Source: Pseudomonas viridiflava (GTDB lineage Bacteria > Pseudomonadota > Gammaproteobacteria > Pseudomonadales > Pseudomonadaceae). Taken from it: a DNA stretch of 64,000 nt. The translations under genes were made by a program, and so were the position numbers. The notes under the pieces are model-generated. The model was not told the origin of the DNA. It saw only the letters and a program-made list of their open reading frames with translations, and searched no databases. Positions 1-7,339 of the stretch are shown here, piece by piece; the first letter of the stretch is position 1; the number at the start of each line of letters is the position of its first letter. The stretch covers positions 186,001 through 250,000 of the forward strand of contig NZ_UUIS01000096.1 of NCBI RefSeq assembly GCF_900589395.1. The letters run 5' to 3'.

Positions 1-1063
1 GTACGAAACCGGGGAAGTCGAAGGCGTTCTGCACGCCGACTTCCTTGGCCATCTGGCGAATGTTGTTGCCGTAGTCGAAGGTGGGGATGCCCTGCTTCTG
101 GAACGCCAGCATCGCCTCGACGTGCACGGCCATCGACTGCTTGGCCGCCTTGATCACTTCGGCCGGTTCGGTCTTGGCCCGTGCGCGGTACTCGTCCCAG
201 CTCCAGCCGGCCGGCAGGTAGCCGTTGAGCGGGTCATGGGCGCTGGTCTGGTCGGTGACCATGTCCGGGCGCACACCGCGACGGACCAGTTCCGGCAGGA
301 TTTCAGCGGCGTTGCCCAGCAGGGCGATGGAGATGGCCTTGCCTTCGGCGGTGTAGCGGGCGATACGGGCCAGGGCGTCGTCCAGGTCGGTGGCCTGCTC
401 GTCGACGTAGCGGCTGTTGAGGCGGAAATCGATGCTGACCTGCTGGCATTCGATGTTCAGCGAGCAGGCGCCGGCCAGGGTGGCGGCCAGGGGTTGCGCG
501 CCGCCCATGCCGCCCAGGCCTGCGGTCAGGACCCAGCGACCCTTGAGGTCATTGTTGTAATGCTGGCGACCGGCTTCGACGAAGGTTTCGTAGGTGCCCT
601 GGACGATGCCCTGGCTGCCGATGTAGATCCAGCTGCCGGCGGTCATCTGGCCGTACATGGCCAGGCCCTTGGCGTCCAGCTCGTTGAAGTGCTCCCAACT
701 GGCCCAGTGCGGCACCAGGTTGGAGTTGGCGATCAGGACGCGTGGTGCATTGCTGTGGGTCTTGAACACGCCCACCGGCTTGCCGGACTGCACCAGCAGG
801 GTTTCATCGTCTTCGAGGTTTTGCAGGCTTTCGACGATTTTGTCGTAGCACTCCCAGTTGCGCGCGGCCCGGCCGATGCCACCGTAGACCACCAGTTCCT
901 TGGGGTTTTCGGCCACTTCCGGGTCGAGGTTGTTCATCAGCATGCGCAGCGGGGCTTCGGTCAGCCAGCTTTTGGCGGTCAGTTGCGTGCCACGGGCGGC
1001 GCGCACTTCGACGTCGCGGTGGCGGGTCCAGTCTTGCTTGAGGTCTTGTTTATCGGTGCTCAC
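1..1063 (-). CDS. hutU: Urocanate hydratase HutU (3' part missing at window edge)
   Basis: Urocanase uses tightly bound NAD+ to hydrate urocanate to 4-imidazolone-5-propionate, the second step of histidine degradation, in the cytoplasm. The minus-strand reading from 1063 gives about 354 residues that match the N-terminal two thirds of the 550-560 aa family, including the glycine-rich NAD-binding stretch TAGLGGMGGAQP and the conserved YGGIGRAARNW and GSQGIVQGTYE segments. The rest lies beyond base 1. I chose the GTG at 1061-1063 because GAGGA sits about 6 bases upstream and the protein begins VSTDKQDLKQDW, the expected N-terminus; no ATG fits. It stands downstream of its own HutC-type operator and apart from hutD/hutC, so it probably has its own urocanate-inducible promoter. 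Identification is very secure. Confidence 0.97.
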   Translation of the reverse strand, partial: MSTDKQDLKQDWTRHRDVEVRAARGTQLTAKSWLTEAPLRMLMNNLDPEVAENPKELVVYGGIGRAARNWECYDKIVESLQNLEDDETLLVQSGKPVGVFKTHSNAPRVLIANSNLVPHWASWEHFNELDAKGLAMYGQMTAGSWIYIGSQGIVQGTYETFVEAGRQHYNNDLKGRWVLTAGLGGMGGAQPLAATLAGACSLNIECQQVSIDFRLNSRYVDEQATDLDDALARIARYTAEGKAISIALLGNAAEILPELVRRGVRPDMVTDQTSAHDPLNGYLPAGWSWDEYRARAKTEPAEVIKAAKQSMAVHVEAMLAFQKQGIPTFDYGNNIRQMAKEVGVQNAFDFPGFV

Positions 1064-1152
1064 GAAAAAATCCTCGATGTTCAATCCAAACCAGCCTGCC
1101 GTACAGTCGGGGCCAGCGGCGCATGGGTGATGAGCGCTAGTTGAACATGTCT

Positions 1153-1172
1153 CTACTTGTACATACAAGTAG
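1153..1172. promoter_or_regulatory. HutC-type operator upstream of hutU
   Basis: The 20-base site CTACTTGTACATACAAGTAG has perfect 8-base arms (CTACTTGT / ACAAGTAG) around a 4-base centre. It lies about 90 bases upstream of the hutU start and shares the TGTAYATACAAGT core with the site in front of hutF at 4744-4757. HutC is a GntR-family repressor released by urocanate, and this core resembles the HutC sites known from pseudomonads. The symmetry is visible in the sequence; assigning HutC as the binder is inference from family and context. Confidence 0.8.
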
Positions 1173-1246
1173 ACTCAGGCAAAAAAATCACGCCCACAGA
1201 TGCTGTATTGGAGGTACTGGCCCTTTTCGCGAGTGCCGCAGAACCC

Positions 1247-1270
1247 GCAGGAGCGACCAGCGGTCGCGAA
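1247..1270. repeat. REP-like hairpin, GCAG-headed
   Basis: GCAG followed by the stem GCGACC-AGC-GGTCGC and then GAA. It belongs to the same short hairpin family as the copies at 6201-6290, 22978-23001 and 25124-25195, where the head is GTAG. The second arm is decayed here (TTTTCGCGAGTG at about 1224-1235). It sits in the 248-base gap between the anti-sigma gene and hutU, which otherwise holds only the HutC operator. Confidence 0.55.
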
Positions 1271-1311
1271 TGCGGCGGAACAGGCGACGCGGGCCTGTCG
1301 ATAGAGCCCCG

Positions 1312-2010
1312 TCAGATGACCTTCACCGCCCGGCCAATGAACTGGATCGGGCCGGTGGGTTTGCCGATCGGCGAGCCGGTGGCGTTTTCCAGGGTCAGCT
1401 CGAACAGCTGGTTGGGTTGCAGCGGCGGCAGTTTGTCCAGCGGCACTTGCAGGGTCTGGCCAGGCTTGACCAGGCCCAGCGAGACCGGGCCTTGCCAGTC
1501 GTCGCCCTTGGTCCAGAATTCCAGCGCCTTGTCGCCCGGCACCTCGGTGGTGCCCAGCGGAATCAGCTGGATCTGCCGGGTATCACTGGTCTGGATGACC
1601 CAGCCAGGCGCCTTGTCCTGCGGTGCAACCAGCACCACCAGGTAGGCCGGCGGCGCGACGGCCGGACGCATCAGCAGCAGGCTGCCCAGTACCAGTGAGG
1701 CGGCCAGCCCGGCGCCGGCCAGCCCGCGCCACAGGCCCAGGCTGTTGCGCCAGCGGCGGGCGTCTGCGATCGTGCGCACGGTAGCGGGCAGGCTGCGCTC
1801 GATGCGCGGCCACAGGTTTTCGGAGGGTTGCACCGGTTCGGCCAGGTCGGTCAGCGGCAGCAGGCGCGCTTCCCAGGCGTCCACGGCGGCTTGCAGGGCA
1901 GGCTCAAGTGGCAGTCGCCGCTCCACCTCGGCGCGCTCAGCGGCCGACAAGGTGCCCAGCACGTATTCACCGGCCAGTTCATCGAGTTCGCGATCAGGCG
2001 TTGTATTCAC
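1312..2010 (-). CDS. Membrane-anchored anti-sigma factor (RskA-like)
   Basis: About 232 residues. Residues 1-55 form the RskA/ChrR-type N-terminal helical region (DELAGEYVLGTLSAAERAEVERRL) that holds an ECF sigma factor at the membrane. One transmembrane helix follows at about residues 103-122 (GLAASLVLGSLLLM), and then a periplasmic RskA C-terminal domain of about 110 residues. No HxxxCxxC zinc motif is present, so this is not a zinc-binding anti-sigma factor. The chosen GTG (2008-2010) overlaps the sigma stop as GTGA, a translational-coupling arrangement; a GTG three codons further upstream is possible. The sigma gene immediately upstream is the obvious partner. The releasing signal cannot be read from the sequence. 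Confidence 0.88.
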   Translation of the reverse strand: MNTTPDRELDELAGEYVLGTLSAAERAEVERRLPLEPALQAAVDAWEARLLPLTDLAEPVQPSENLWPRIERSLPATVRTIADARRWRNSLGLWRGLAGAGLAASLVLGSLLLMRPAVAPPAYLVVLVAPQDKAPGWVIQTSDTRQIQLIPLGTTEVPGDKALEFWTKGDDWQGPVSLGLVKPGQTLQVPLDKLPPLQPNQLFELTLENATGSPIGKPTGPIQFIGRAVKVI

Positions 2011-2564
2011 CCCATGCACTCCCGCAAGGCCGTCAGGCTGCGTTTGATCCAGGCCTTGACCGTGCCCAGTGGCGCGCTCAATTGTTGCGCGATCTGTTGG
2101 TGCGTATAGCCGTCGACATAGGCTTGGCACACGCAATGGCGGCGTGTCGGTTCCAGCTGTTCCAGGCAATGCTGCAAGCGCCCGGGATTGACCTGCCAGT
2201 CGAAGGCGTCGGCGGCGTCCTGCCAGCCTTCCAGCGTGGCGGTGGCGGCAGGCTCGTCGTCTTCGGCCTGCACCTCGCGGGCCCCGTTGCGCACCTGGTT
2301 GAGCGCCAGGTGGCGGGTCAGGGTAAAGATCCAGCCGCGCGCCGAGCCGCGTTGCGCGTCAAAGCGGTGAGCCTGGGTCCAGACCTTGATAAAGGCGTCG
2401 TGCACGATGTCTTCGGCGCGTGCGCGGTCACGCACGATGCGCAGCACCACGCCCAGCAAGCGGGCGCTTTCCTGATGATAGAGACGCTGCAGGGCCTGGC
2501 GTTCGCCGCGAGCGCAGGCGTGCAGCGCGGCTTCATAGTCAAAATGCGCTTCGTACGAGGTCAA
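2007..2564 (-). CDS. ECF-family RNA polymerase sigma factor
   Basis: 185 residues, the usual size for group 4 sigma factors. Region 2 lies at about residues 22-90 (ARAEDIVHDAFIKVWTQAHRF, then GWIFTLTRHLALNQVR). Region 4 with its helix-turn-helix is at about residues 130-182 (YVDGYTHQQIAQQLSAPLGT followed by VKAWIKRSL). This is the SigK-like type usually paired with an RskA anti-sigma factor. The start is TTG at 2562-2564: the nearby ATG at 2575-2577 is out of frame, and an in-frame stop at about 2586-2588 rules out a longer protein. It directs RNA polymerase to a small regulon when freed from the anti-sigma factor encoded just downstream. The DUF3455 gene 95 bases upstream on the same strand is a likely target. 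Confidence 0.92.
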   Translation of the reverse strand: MTSYEAHFDYEAALHACARGERQALQRLYHQESARLLGVVLRIVRDRARAEDIVHDAFIKVWTQAHRFDAQRGSARGWIFTLTRHLALNQVRNGAREVQAEDDEPAATATLEGWQDAADAFDWQVNPGRLQHCLEQLEPTRRHCVCQAYVDGYTHQQIAQQLSAPLGTVKAWIKRSLTALRECMG

Positions 2565-2659
2565 GTCGATCCGCCATCCAGTGGATTACTGCGACCCCGG
2601 GCGAGGCTGCCGGGCAGAGCATAGCCTACCGGCAGCGCGCCATCATCGCGTATGAGTGA

Positions 2660-3187
2660 TCAGTTGCTCGACCAGAATAGGTAGTCAGCCTGGTACTTGA
2701 CCATTTCCTTGGCGCCTTTGTTGCTCTCGCCACAGGCGGTGGTCGGGGCGACGCCGCCCTTGAGCGCGGTGCGCTGGATATAGGTGACGCCCGTCATGGC
2801 GCCTTTGCCTTCGGCCGGGTTGGCCTTGACCAGTTGGTAAGGCAGGTTGCCGGCGCTCGACGGTGCCACGGCGACCTGGGTGCCGGTCAGCTTCGAGCCG
2901 TCCTTGCTTTCCCAGGTGGCGGGTGGACCGTAGTAGCTGCCGACGGCCTTGCCGCTGCGGTCATTGAGCACGGCCTTGGGGCCGGCGAAGGTCCACTCCA
3001 GCTTGCCAGCAGCACTGGCCTTGCATTCGTAGGTGATTTCACCCACGCCAGTGGTTTCCATGCTGAGCTTGTGGCCAGCCGGCACCCGGACGCTTTCGGG
3101 CAGGTCGGCCTGGGCGAAGGCCGCAGGGGTCAGGCAGGTGAGTGCCAGGGTGGTCCCAGCCAGGCAGAGCAAGCGTTTTGCGTTCAT
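2660..3187 (-). CDS. Secreted DUF3455 protein
   Basis: 175 residues with a clear signal peptide (MNAKRLLCLAGTTLALTCLT, cleavage after AFAQA at about residue 27). The mature part matches the DUF3455 family: PxGHKLSMETTGVGEITYEC near the N-terminus, a GSYYGPPATWESKDGSKLTG block in the middle and a C-terminal YQADYLFWSSN. Two cysteines (in YECKA and TTACGES) could form a periplasmic disulfide. The family has no assigned biochemical function. It lies directly upstream of the ECF sigma/anti-sigma pair on the same strand, which suggests it is part of, or controlled by, that envelope-sensing module. The family call is fairly safe and the role is unknown. Confidence 0.82.
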   Translation of the reverse strand: MNAKRLLCLAGTTLALTCLTPAAFAQADLPESVRVPAGHKLSMETTGVGEITYECKASAAGKLEWTFAGPKAVLNDRSGKAVGSYYGPPATWESKDGSKLTGTQVAVAPSSAGNLPYQLVKANPAEGKGAMTGVTYIQRTALKGGVAPTTACGESNKGAKEMVKYQADYLFWSSN

Positions 3188-3242
3188 GCAGGTATCTCCA
3201 GAAGTTGAACCGCGCTTAGCAACTCGGTAGCTGCTGTGAGGT

Positions 3243-3271
3243 ACTACACGCGGCGCGACGATCTGGATGCA
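3243..3271 (-). promoter_or_regulatory. Candidate ECF promoter upstream of the DUF3455 gene
   Basis: On the minus strand TGCATCC (complement of 3265-3271) is followed 14 bases later by CGTGTAGT (complement of 3243-3250), about 55 bases before the DUF3455 start. GC-rich -35 elements combined with CGT-type -10 elements are typical of ECF sigma factors. This is one short match without a second copy to compare, so it is a suggestion only. Confidence 0.28.
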
Positions 3272-3290
3272 GTGAATCGAAAATTATTTT

Positions 3291-3896
3291 TCAGGCCGGG
3301 TTCACCGACACGGCGGTCAGTTCGATCAGGCAGCAGCGGCTGGCGGTGGGGGCCTGCAATTCAAGCGCCAGCAGGCGTCCTGGGTTGTCGATGCGCAGGC
3401 AGTCATGCAGGCCCAGGATGTCCCAGGCGCCGTCATCGAGGCTGCAGGCCATTTGGCGGGCCGCGCTGAACAGCAGCACGGTGGTGGCCGAGCTGAACAG
3501 CCGCTGCGGTGCGCGAACATCCAGCCAGTGCAGGCGGGCGGCGAAGCGTTGCGGGTGGTAGATCAGATTGAAGTCGCGGATCGGCCCGTCGAGCAGGGTG
3601 CAGGCGACCTGGCTGTCGCCGCTGAAGGCAAACGGGTCGGACACCTGCAGCGCCCGGCTGGCGTGGCCGTCGATATCCAGGGTCATGCCGGCGCCTTGCA
3701 GCACGGTGATGATGCGCTGGTAGCCGGCAAACACCGAAAAGCCGCCACTGGTCTCGATGTCGGCGATCGACACCCGCCAGCCGAACCCTTCCAGTGCGTC
3801 GCCGGCATCACGGGCGATTTCTTCGGTGCTGCCGCCGCCGTTTTTCCAGGGCATGCGTGGGTAGTCGGTGGCACGCAGTACGGTGGTGTGGGTCAT
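3291..3896 (-). CDS. hutD: HutD family protein
   Basis: About 201 residues, the HutD/Ves bicupin-like fold. The N-terminus MTHTTVLRATDYPRMPWKNG with GGGSTEEIARDAG and the later WRVSIADIETSGGFSVFAGY are hallmarks of the family. The start at 3894-3896 overlaps the hutC stop as ATGA, so hutC and hutD are translationally coupled. HutD in Pseudomonas is not an enzyme of the pathway; it has been proposed to limit hut expression by sensing a pathway intermediate such as formylglutamate or urocanate. A much longer upstream extension of the reading frame is an overlap with hutC and not protein. Confidence 0.93.
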   Translation of the reverse strand: MTHTTVLRATDYPRMPWKNGGGSTEEIARDAGDALEGFGWRVSIADIETSGGFSVFAGYQRIITVLQGAGMTLDIDGHASRALQVSDPFAFSGDSQVACTLLDGPIRDFNLIYHPQRFAARLHWLDVRAPQRLFSSATTVLLFSAARQMACSLDDGAWDILGLHDCLRIDNPGRLLALELQAPTASRCCLIELTAVSVNPA

Positions 3897-4642
3897 TTGC
3901 TGAAACGTCCTTCCAGGCGATGACGGGAACCGGGGTGGATCAGCCGCGCGGCGGTGACCGGCTGGCGTCCCGACCAGGTGCGGCGGCGGATCAGCAGGCA
4001 CGGCTCGCCGGTGTCGATCTGCAACAGTCGGCATTCTTCAGCGTTGGCCAGGATGGCCTCGACCACATGCTCGCCTTCGGTCAATGGCGCGACCTGCGAC
4101 AGGTAGGCATAGGGCGTCTGGCGGCTGAAGTCCTGATCCAGGTAGTCAGGCGCAACCTGCGCGTTGACGAAGCGGTCTTCGATCTGCACCGCAATGTCGT
4201 TCTCGTAGTGCACGATCAGCGAATGGAACACCTTCTGGCCTTCACGCATGTCCAGCGCCACGGCGCGGTCGGCGCCGGCGGTTTCTTCCTGCAGCAGCAC
4301 CACCTGGCAACTGTGGCGGTGACCACGGGCGGCAATCTCGTCGGCGATGTTGTGGACCTCGAACAAGGCTGACTGGGTCTTGGGCTCGGCCACGAAGGTG
4401 CCGACCCCCTGCATGCGCACCAGCAAGCCCTCGGCGGTCAGCTCGCGCAGGGCGCGGTTGATGGTCATGCGGCTGAAGCCCAGCTCGGTGACCAGTTCGC
4501 TCTCGGAAGGCACCCGATGGTGCGGCGGCCAGGTGCCGCGCTGGATCTGCTGAACGATCATCTGTTTGACCCGGGCGTAAAGCGGTGCCGGGCTCTCGTC
4601 CAGATGGGCGGCCAGAGATGATGGGGCAGGCGGGGTCGGCAA
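3893..4642 (-). CDS. hutC: Histidine utilization repressor HutC (GntR family)
   Basis: 249 residues. A GntR winged helix at about residues 18-85 (PLYARVKQMIVQQIQRGTWP, SESELVTELGFSRMTINRAL) is followed by a UTRA effector-binding domain to the C-terminus (FEVHNIADEIAARGH, LLIRRRTW). It represses hut genes and is released by urocanate. The start is TTG at 4640-4642, with AAGGA about 9 bases upstream, and gives the expected MPTPPAPSS N-terminus. It is divergent from hutF; the operator in the 141-base gap can control both directions, so the repressor is probably autoregulated. Confidence 0.96.
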   Translation of the reverse strand: MPTPPAPSSLAAHLDESPAPLYARVKQMIVQQIQRGTWPPHHRVPSESELVTELGFSRMTINRALRELTAEGLLVRMQGVGTFVAEPKTQSALFEVHNIADEIAARGHRHSCQVVLLQEETAGADRAVALDMREGQKVFHSLIVHYENDIAVQIEDRFVNAQVAPDYLDQDFSRQTPYAYLSQVAPLTEGEHVVEAILANAEECRLLQIDTGEPCLLIRRRTWSGRQPVTAARLIHPGSRHRLEGRFSK

Positions 4643-4743
4643 CGTGGAAGTCCTTGTATGAGGATCGAAACAGCCACCACGCTAACCATTAAGCCGGGGC
4701 GCGGCAAGTACGGCGCAGTTTACCGTCTGACCTAACACCTGTA

Positions 4744-4757
4744 TATGTATATACAAG
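4744..4757. promoter_or_regulatory. HutC-type operator in the hutC-hutF gap
   Basis: TATGTATATACAAG contains the perfect palindrome TGTATATACA at 4746-4755, flanked by AAG as in the hutU site at 1153-1172. It lies about 27-40 bases ahead of the hutF ATG and between the divergent hutC and hutF starts, where a repressor would block both. The binder is inferred from the adjacent hutC gene. Confidence 0.72.
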
Positions 4758-4783
4758 TTAACCCGGAACGAGGAATCGAGTCG

Positions 4784-6145
4784 ATGGCTGCCTATTTTGC
4801 CGAGCGTGTCCTGCTGCCAGAAGGTTGGGCCTGCGATGTGCGGCTGGAAGTCGATGCGCAGGGCCTGCTGGTGTCGGTGCAGGCCGGTGCGTCCCATGAA
4901 GGTGCCGAGCGCCTGGCCGGTCCTGTGCTGCCAGGCATGCCCAACCTGCACTCGCATGCGTTTCAGCGTGCAATGGCGGGGTTGGCCGAGGTGGCGGGGC
5001 GCCCGGACGATAGCTTCTGGACCTGGCGCGACCTGATGTACCGGCTGGTCGGTCAGGTCAGCCCCGAACAACTGGAAGTCATTGCCCGCCAGCTTTACAT
5101 CGAGATGCTCAAGGCCGGCTACACCTCAGTGGCGGAATTCCATTACGTGCACCACGACACGGACGGCCAGCCGTATGCGGACCCGGCCGAACTGGCCCTG
5201 TGCATCAGCCGCGCGGCGCGCAGTGCCGGCATCGGCCTGACTCTGCTGCCGGTGCTGTACAGCCACTCAGGCTTTGGCGGCCAGGCACCCAACGCCGGTC
5301 AGCGGCGTTTTATCCACAGCACTGACAGCTACCTTGAGCTGCAATCGCGTTTGCACACGGCCCTGGCGCAACAGCCAGCCCAGCGCCTGGGCCTGTGTTT
5401 TCACTCGTTGCGCGCGGTCACGCCCTGGCAGATCGACGAAGTGCTGGTGGCCGGCGATCGCCGGGCGCCGGTGCATATCCACATTGCCGAGCAGCAGAAG
5501 GAAGTCGATGACTGCCTGGCCTGGAGCGGCCGGCGACCCTTGCAATGGCTGTTCGAACACGCACCTGTGGATGAGCGCTGGTGCCTGGTGCACGCCACCC
5601 ATGCCCAGCCTGACGAAGTGCAGTTGATGGCGCAAAGCGGTGCCGTGGCCGGCCTGTGCCTGACCACCGAAGCCAACCTGGGCGACGGCCTGTTTCCGGC
5701 GGTGGATTACCTGGCCCAGGGCGGACGCTGGGGCATCGGTTCGGACAGCCACGTGTCATTGAGCGTGGTCGAGGAGCTGCGCTGGCTGGAATATGGCCAG
5801 CGCCTGCGCGACCAGCGGCGCAACCGCTTGTACCGGCAGGACCAGCCAATGGTCGGCCGTACGCTGTACGACGCGGCCCTGGCCGGCGGTGCCCAGGCGC
5901 TGGGCCAGCCAGTGGGCCGTCTGGCAGCAGGGCAGCGCGCCGACTGGCTGGTGCTGGACGGCGAAGACCCGTACCTGGCCACGGCCACGCAGGACGCCAT
6001 TCTCAATCGCTGGCTGTTTGCAGGCTCCGACCGTCAGGTGCGCGATGTGATGGTCAATGGTCAATGGGTTGTACGCGAAGGGCACCACGAGCAAGAGCGC
6101 AAGAGCGCCGAAGCGTTCGGCCGGGTACTGAAGGCGCTACTGTAA
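4784..6145 (+). CDS. hutF: Formimidoylglutamate deiminase HutF
   Basis: 453 residues of the amidohydrolase (TIM-barrel) superfamily. It hydrolyses N-formimino-L-glutamate to N-formyl-L-glutamate plus ammonia, the deiminating branch of histidine degradation used by pseudomonads. Metal-binding and catalytic motifs are in place: NLHSHAFQ (His56, His58), HIHIAEQ near residue 228, HATHAQPDE near 268 and GIGSDSHVSLS near 318. The frame is open 39 bases further upstream, but the ATG at 4784 has AGGAA at the right distance and gives the family N-terminus MAAYFAERVLLPEGW; the longer frame would run back into the operator. It is a single-gene unit, divergent from hutC. Confidence 0.96.
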   Translation: MAAYFAERVLLPEGWACDVRLEVDAQGLLVSVQAGASHEGAERLAGPVLPGMPNLHSHAFQRAMAGLAEVAGRPDDSFWTWRDLMYRLVGQVSPEQLEVIARQLYIEMLKAGYTSVAEFHYVHHDTDGQPYADPAELALCISRAARSAGIGLTLLPVLYSHSGFGGQAPNAGQRRFIHSTDSYLELQSRLHTALAQQPAQRLGLCFHSLRAVTPWQIDEVLVAGDRRAPVHIHIAEQQKEVDDCLAWSGRRPLQWLFEHAPVDERWCLVHATHAQPDEVQLMAQSGAVAGLCLTTEANLGDGLFPAVDYLAQGGRWGIGSDSHVSLSVVEELRWLEYGQRLRDQRRNRLYRQDQPMVGRTLYDAALAGGAQALGQPVGRLAAGQRADWLVLDGEDPYLATATQDAILNRWLFAGSDRQVRDVMVNGQWVVREGHHEQERKSAEAFGRVLKALL

Positions 6146-6200
6146 GGCGCAAGTGCACACTTGAATGTGCCGGCCTTGTATAAGGGGTCGACACAAGCGC

Positions 6201-6290
6201 GTAGGAGCGACCAACGGTCGCGAATAGTGTGCGTCAGGCAAGCGCGAGGGTGGCTGTGCTGGCCTTTTCGCGACCGTTGCTCGCTCCCAC
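6201..6290. repeat. Inverted pair of GTAG-headed REP hairpins
   Basis: The left arm, GTAGGAGCGACCAACGGTCG then CGAA (6201-6224), has the internal hairpin GCGACC-AAC-GGTCGC. The right arm, TTCGCGACCGTTGCTCGCTCC to about 6290, is its reverse complement with two or three changes. About 45 bases lie between them. It fills the 187-base gap between hutF and the convergent lipocalin gene and may also act as a transcription barrier. Confidence 0.7.
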
Positions 6291-6332
6291 AGGACTGTGC
6301 CAGGTACTGGCTATAGCGTTCGACACAAGCCC

Positions 6333-6917
6333 CTACTGGCCAACTGACCTGGCAGTGATTTTCGCGTCGGCCACGCGCCAGATCAGGCGGCTGGTGTCGT
6401 AGCCCTGCTGGCGGGCGTTGGCGAGCATTTCCTGCTTGAGCCATTCCGGCACGGTCGGGGTGCGCGACAGCAACCACAGGTATTTGCGGTTGGGGTTGCC
6501 GACCACGGCAGTCTTGTAGTGCTCGTCCACATGCAGCACCCAGTAGTCGCCCTTGGCAACCCAAGGCAACAGGTTCGTGAACCAATTGTCGAACACCACC
6601 CACAGCTTGTCGGTCCGGCCCGGCACTTGCGCGGTGGCGGTGCCTTCGGCCTGCTGCCACTCGCCGTCCAGGGTACGGCAACGGTTGGTCACCGCCACGG
6701 TGCCGTCGTTCTTGAGCGTGTAATGGGCTTGCGACTGCGCACAGTTGCGCTGGAAGTACAGGGGCAGGCGCGCCAGCTCGTACCAGGTGCCTTGATAGCG
6801 TTCCAGGTCGATGTTGCCGGCGGTCTTGGGGTCGAGGTTGTCAGCCGAGTGAGCGAAGCCGATGACCAGAAAGCCTGCCAGTACGACAAAGGCAAAGCGC
6901 AGCAGTCGAATCACCAT
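6333..6917 (-). CDS. Lipocalin family protein (Blc-like)
   Basis: 194 residues, slightly longer than E. coli Blc. An N-terminal hydrophobic segment (residues 4-24, LLRFAFVVLAGFLVIGFAHS) acts as a signal peptide or anchor; there is no lipobox cysteine, so it may not be a lipoprotein. The lipocalin signature YQGTWYELARLP is at about residues 40-51 and the second conserved block YWVLHVDEHYKTAVVGN at about 124-140. These beta-barrels bind lipids or other hydrophobic ligands in the periplasm or at the outer membrane. The gene starts 2 bases after the stop of a small lipoprotein gene on the same strand, so the two are probably cotranscribed. Confidence 0.9.
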   Translation of the reverse strand: MVIRLLRFAFVVLAGFLVIGFAHSADNLDPKTAGNIDLERYQGTWYELARLPLYFQRNCAQSQAHYTLKNDGTVAVTNRCRTLDGEWQQAEGTATAQVPGRTDKLWVVFDNWFTNLLPWVAKGDYWVLHVDEHYKTAVVGNPNRKYLWLLSRTPTVPEWLKQEMLANARQQGYDTSRLIWRVADAKITARSVGQ

Positions 6918-6919
6918 GC

Positions 6920-7174
6920 TTATTTCAGGCCTTGCCCGGAGAACATCACGACCTTGTCGCCGGCGTACTGGACGCTGATGAAGGTTTGTTCATTGCCCCA
7001 TGTGCAGCTTGAAAGACCCAGGGCGCCGGAGCATTCGGTCGGGCTGCCGAGCAGTTCATCGACCTGCGTCTTGGGCATGCCGGAGGAGAGCTTCGAGTAG
7101 TTTTCCTGGTTGATTTTGTTGCACGCGCTCAACAGCACAAGCGATGCAAGCAACGCTACGTAACGCAGATACAT
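6920..7174 (-). CDS. Small lipoprotein, DUF3862/SmpA-like
   Basis: 84 residues. The ATG at 7172-7174 (MYLRYVALLASLVLLSACNK) gives a canonical type II signal peptide with lipobox LSAC and Cys18. The remaining 66 residues contain KLSSGMPKTQVDELLGSP, the pattern of the SmpA/OmlA-type fold (DUF3862), and two further cysteines in TECSGALGLSSC that may pair. Nine extra upstream codons are open but would spoil the signal peptide. It is the first gene of a probable two-gene unit with the lipocalin. The role is unknown; the related BamE is an outer-membrane assembly factor, but this protein is not BamE itself. Confidence 0.8.
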   Translation of the reverse strand: MYLRYVALLASLVLLSACNKINQENYSKLSSGMPKTQVDELLGSPTECSGALGLSSCTWGNEQTFISVQYAGDKVVMFSGQGLK

Positions 7175-7210
7175 GGGGTCAGGCTCCTGGAAAGGGGGCA
7201 CGCAGGCGGC

Positions 7211-7265
7211 CCAGGCTGTGTAAAAACTACTGCGCTCGGCCAGGCTGCGTTTTTACACAGCCTGG
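7211..7265. repeat. 17-bp perfect inverted repeat
   Basis: The arms CCAGGCTGTGTAAAAAC (7211-7227) and GTTTTTACACAGCCTGG (7249-7265) are perfect reverse complements around a 21-base spacer. It lies in the gap between the DUF924 gene and the small lipoprotein gene, 37 bases upstream of the latter. The T/A-rich inner edges do not make a standard intrinsic terminator; it may be a different short repeat family or a structured leader. Confidence 0.7.
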
Positions 7266-7339
7266 AACGCTGTGCCGAGACCTTGGAGGCAGAAAAGTCG
7301 ATCTGGTTCCCGAATCCAGAAAGGATTTCTTGAGTTGAA

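Noticed and set aside
1173..1190. Sigma-54-like motif (TGGGCGTGATTTTTTTGCC on the minus strand) before hutU
   Set aside because: The spacing between the GG and GC dinucleotides is 12-13 bases instead of 10.
2574..2578. ATG at 2575-2577 as the start of the ECF sigma factor
   Set aside because: It is one base out of frame with the sigma protein; the in-frame start is the TTG at 2562-2564.
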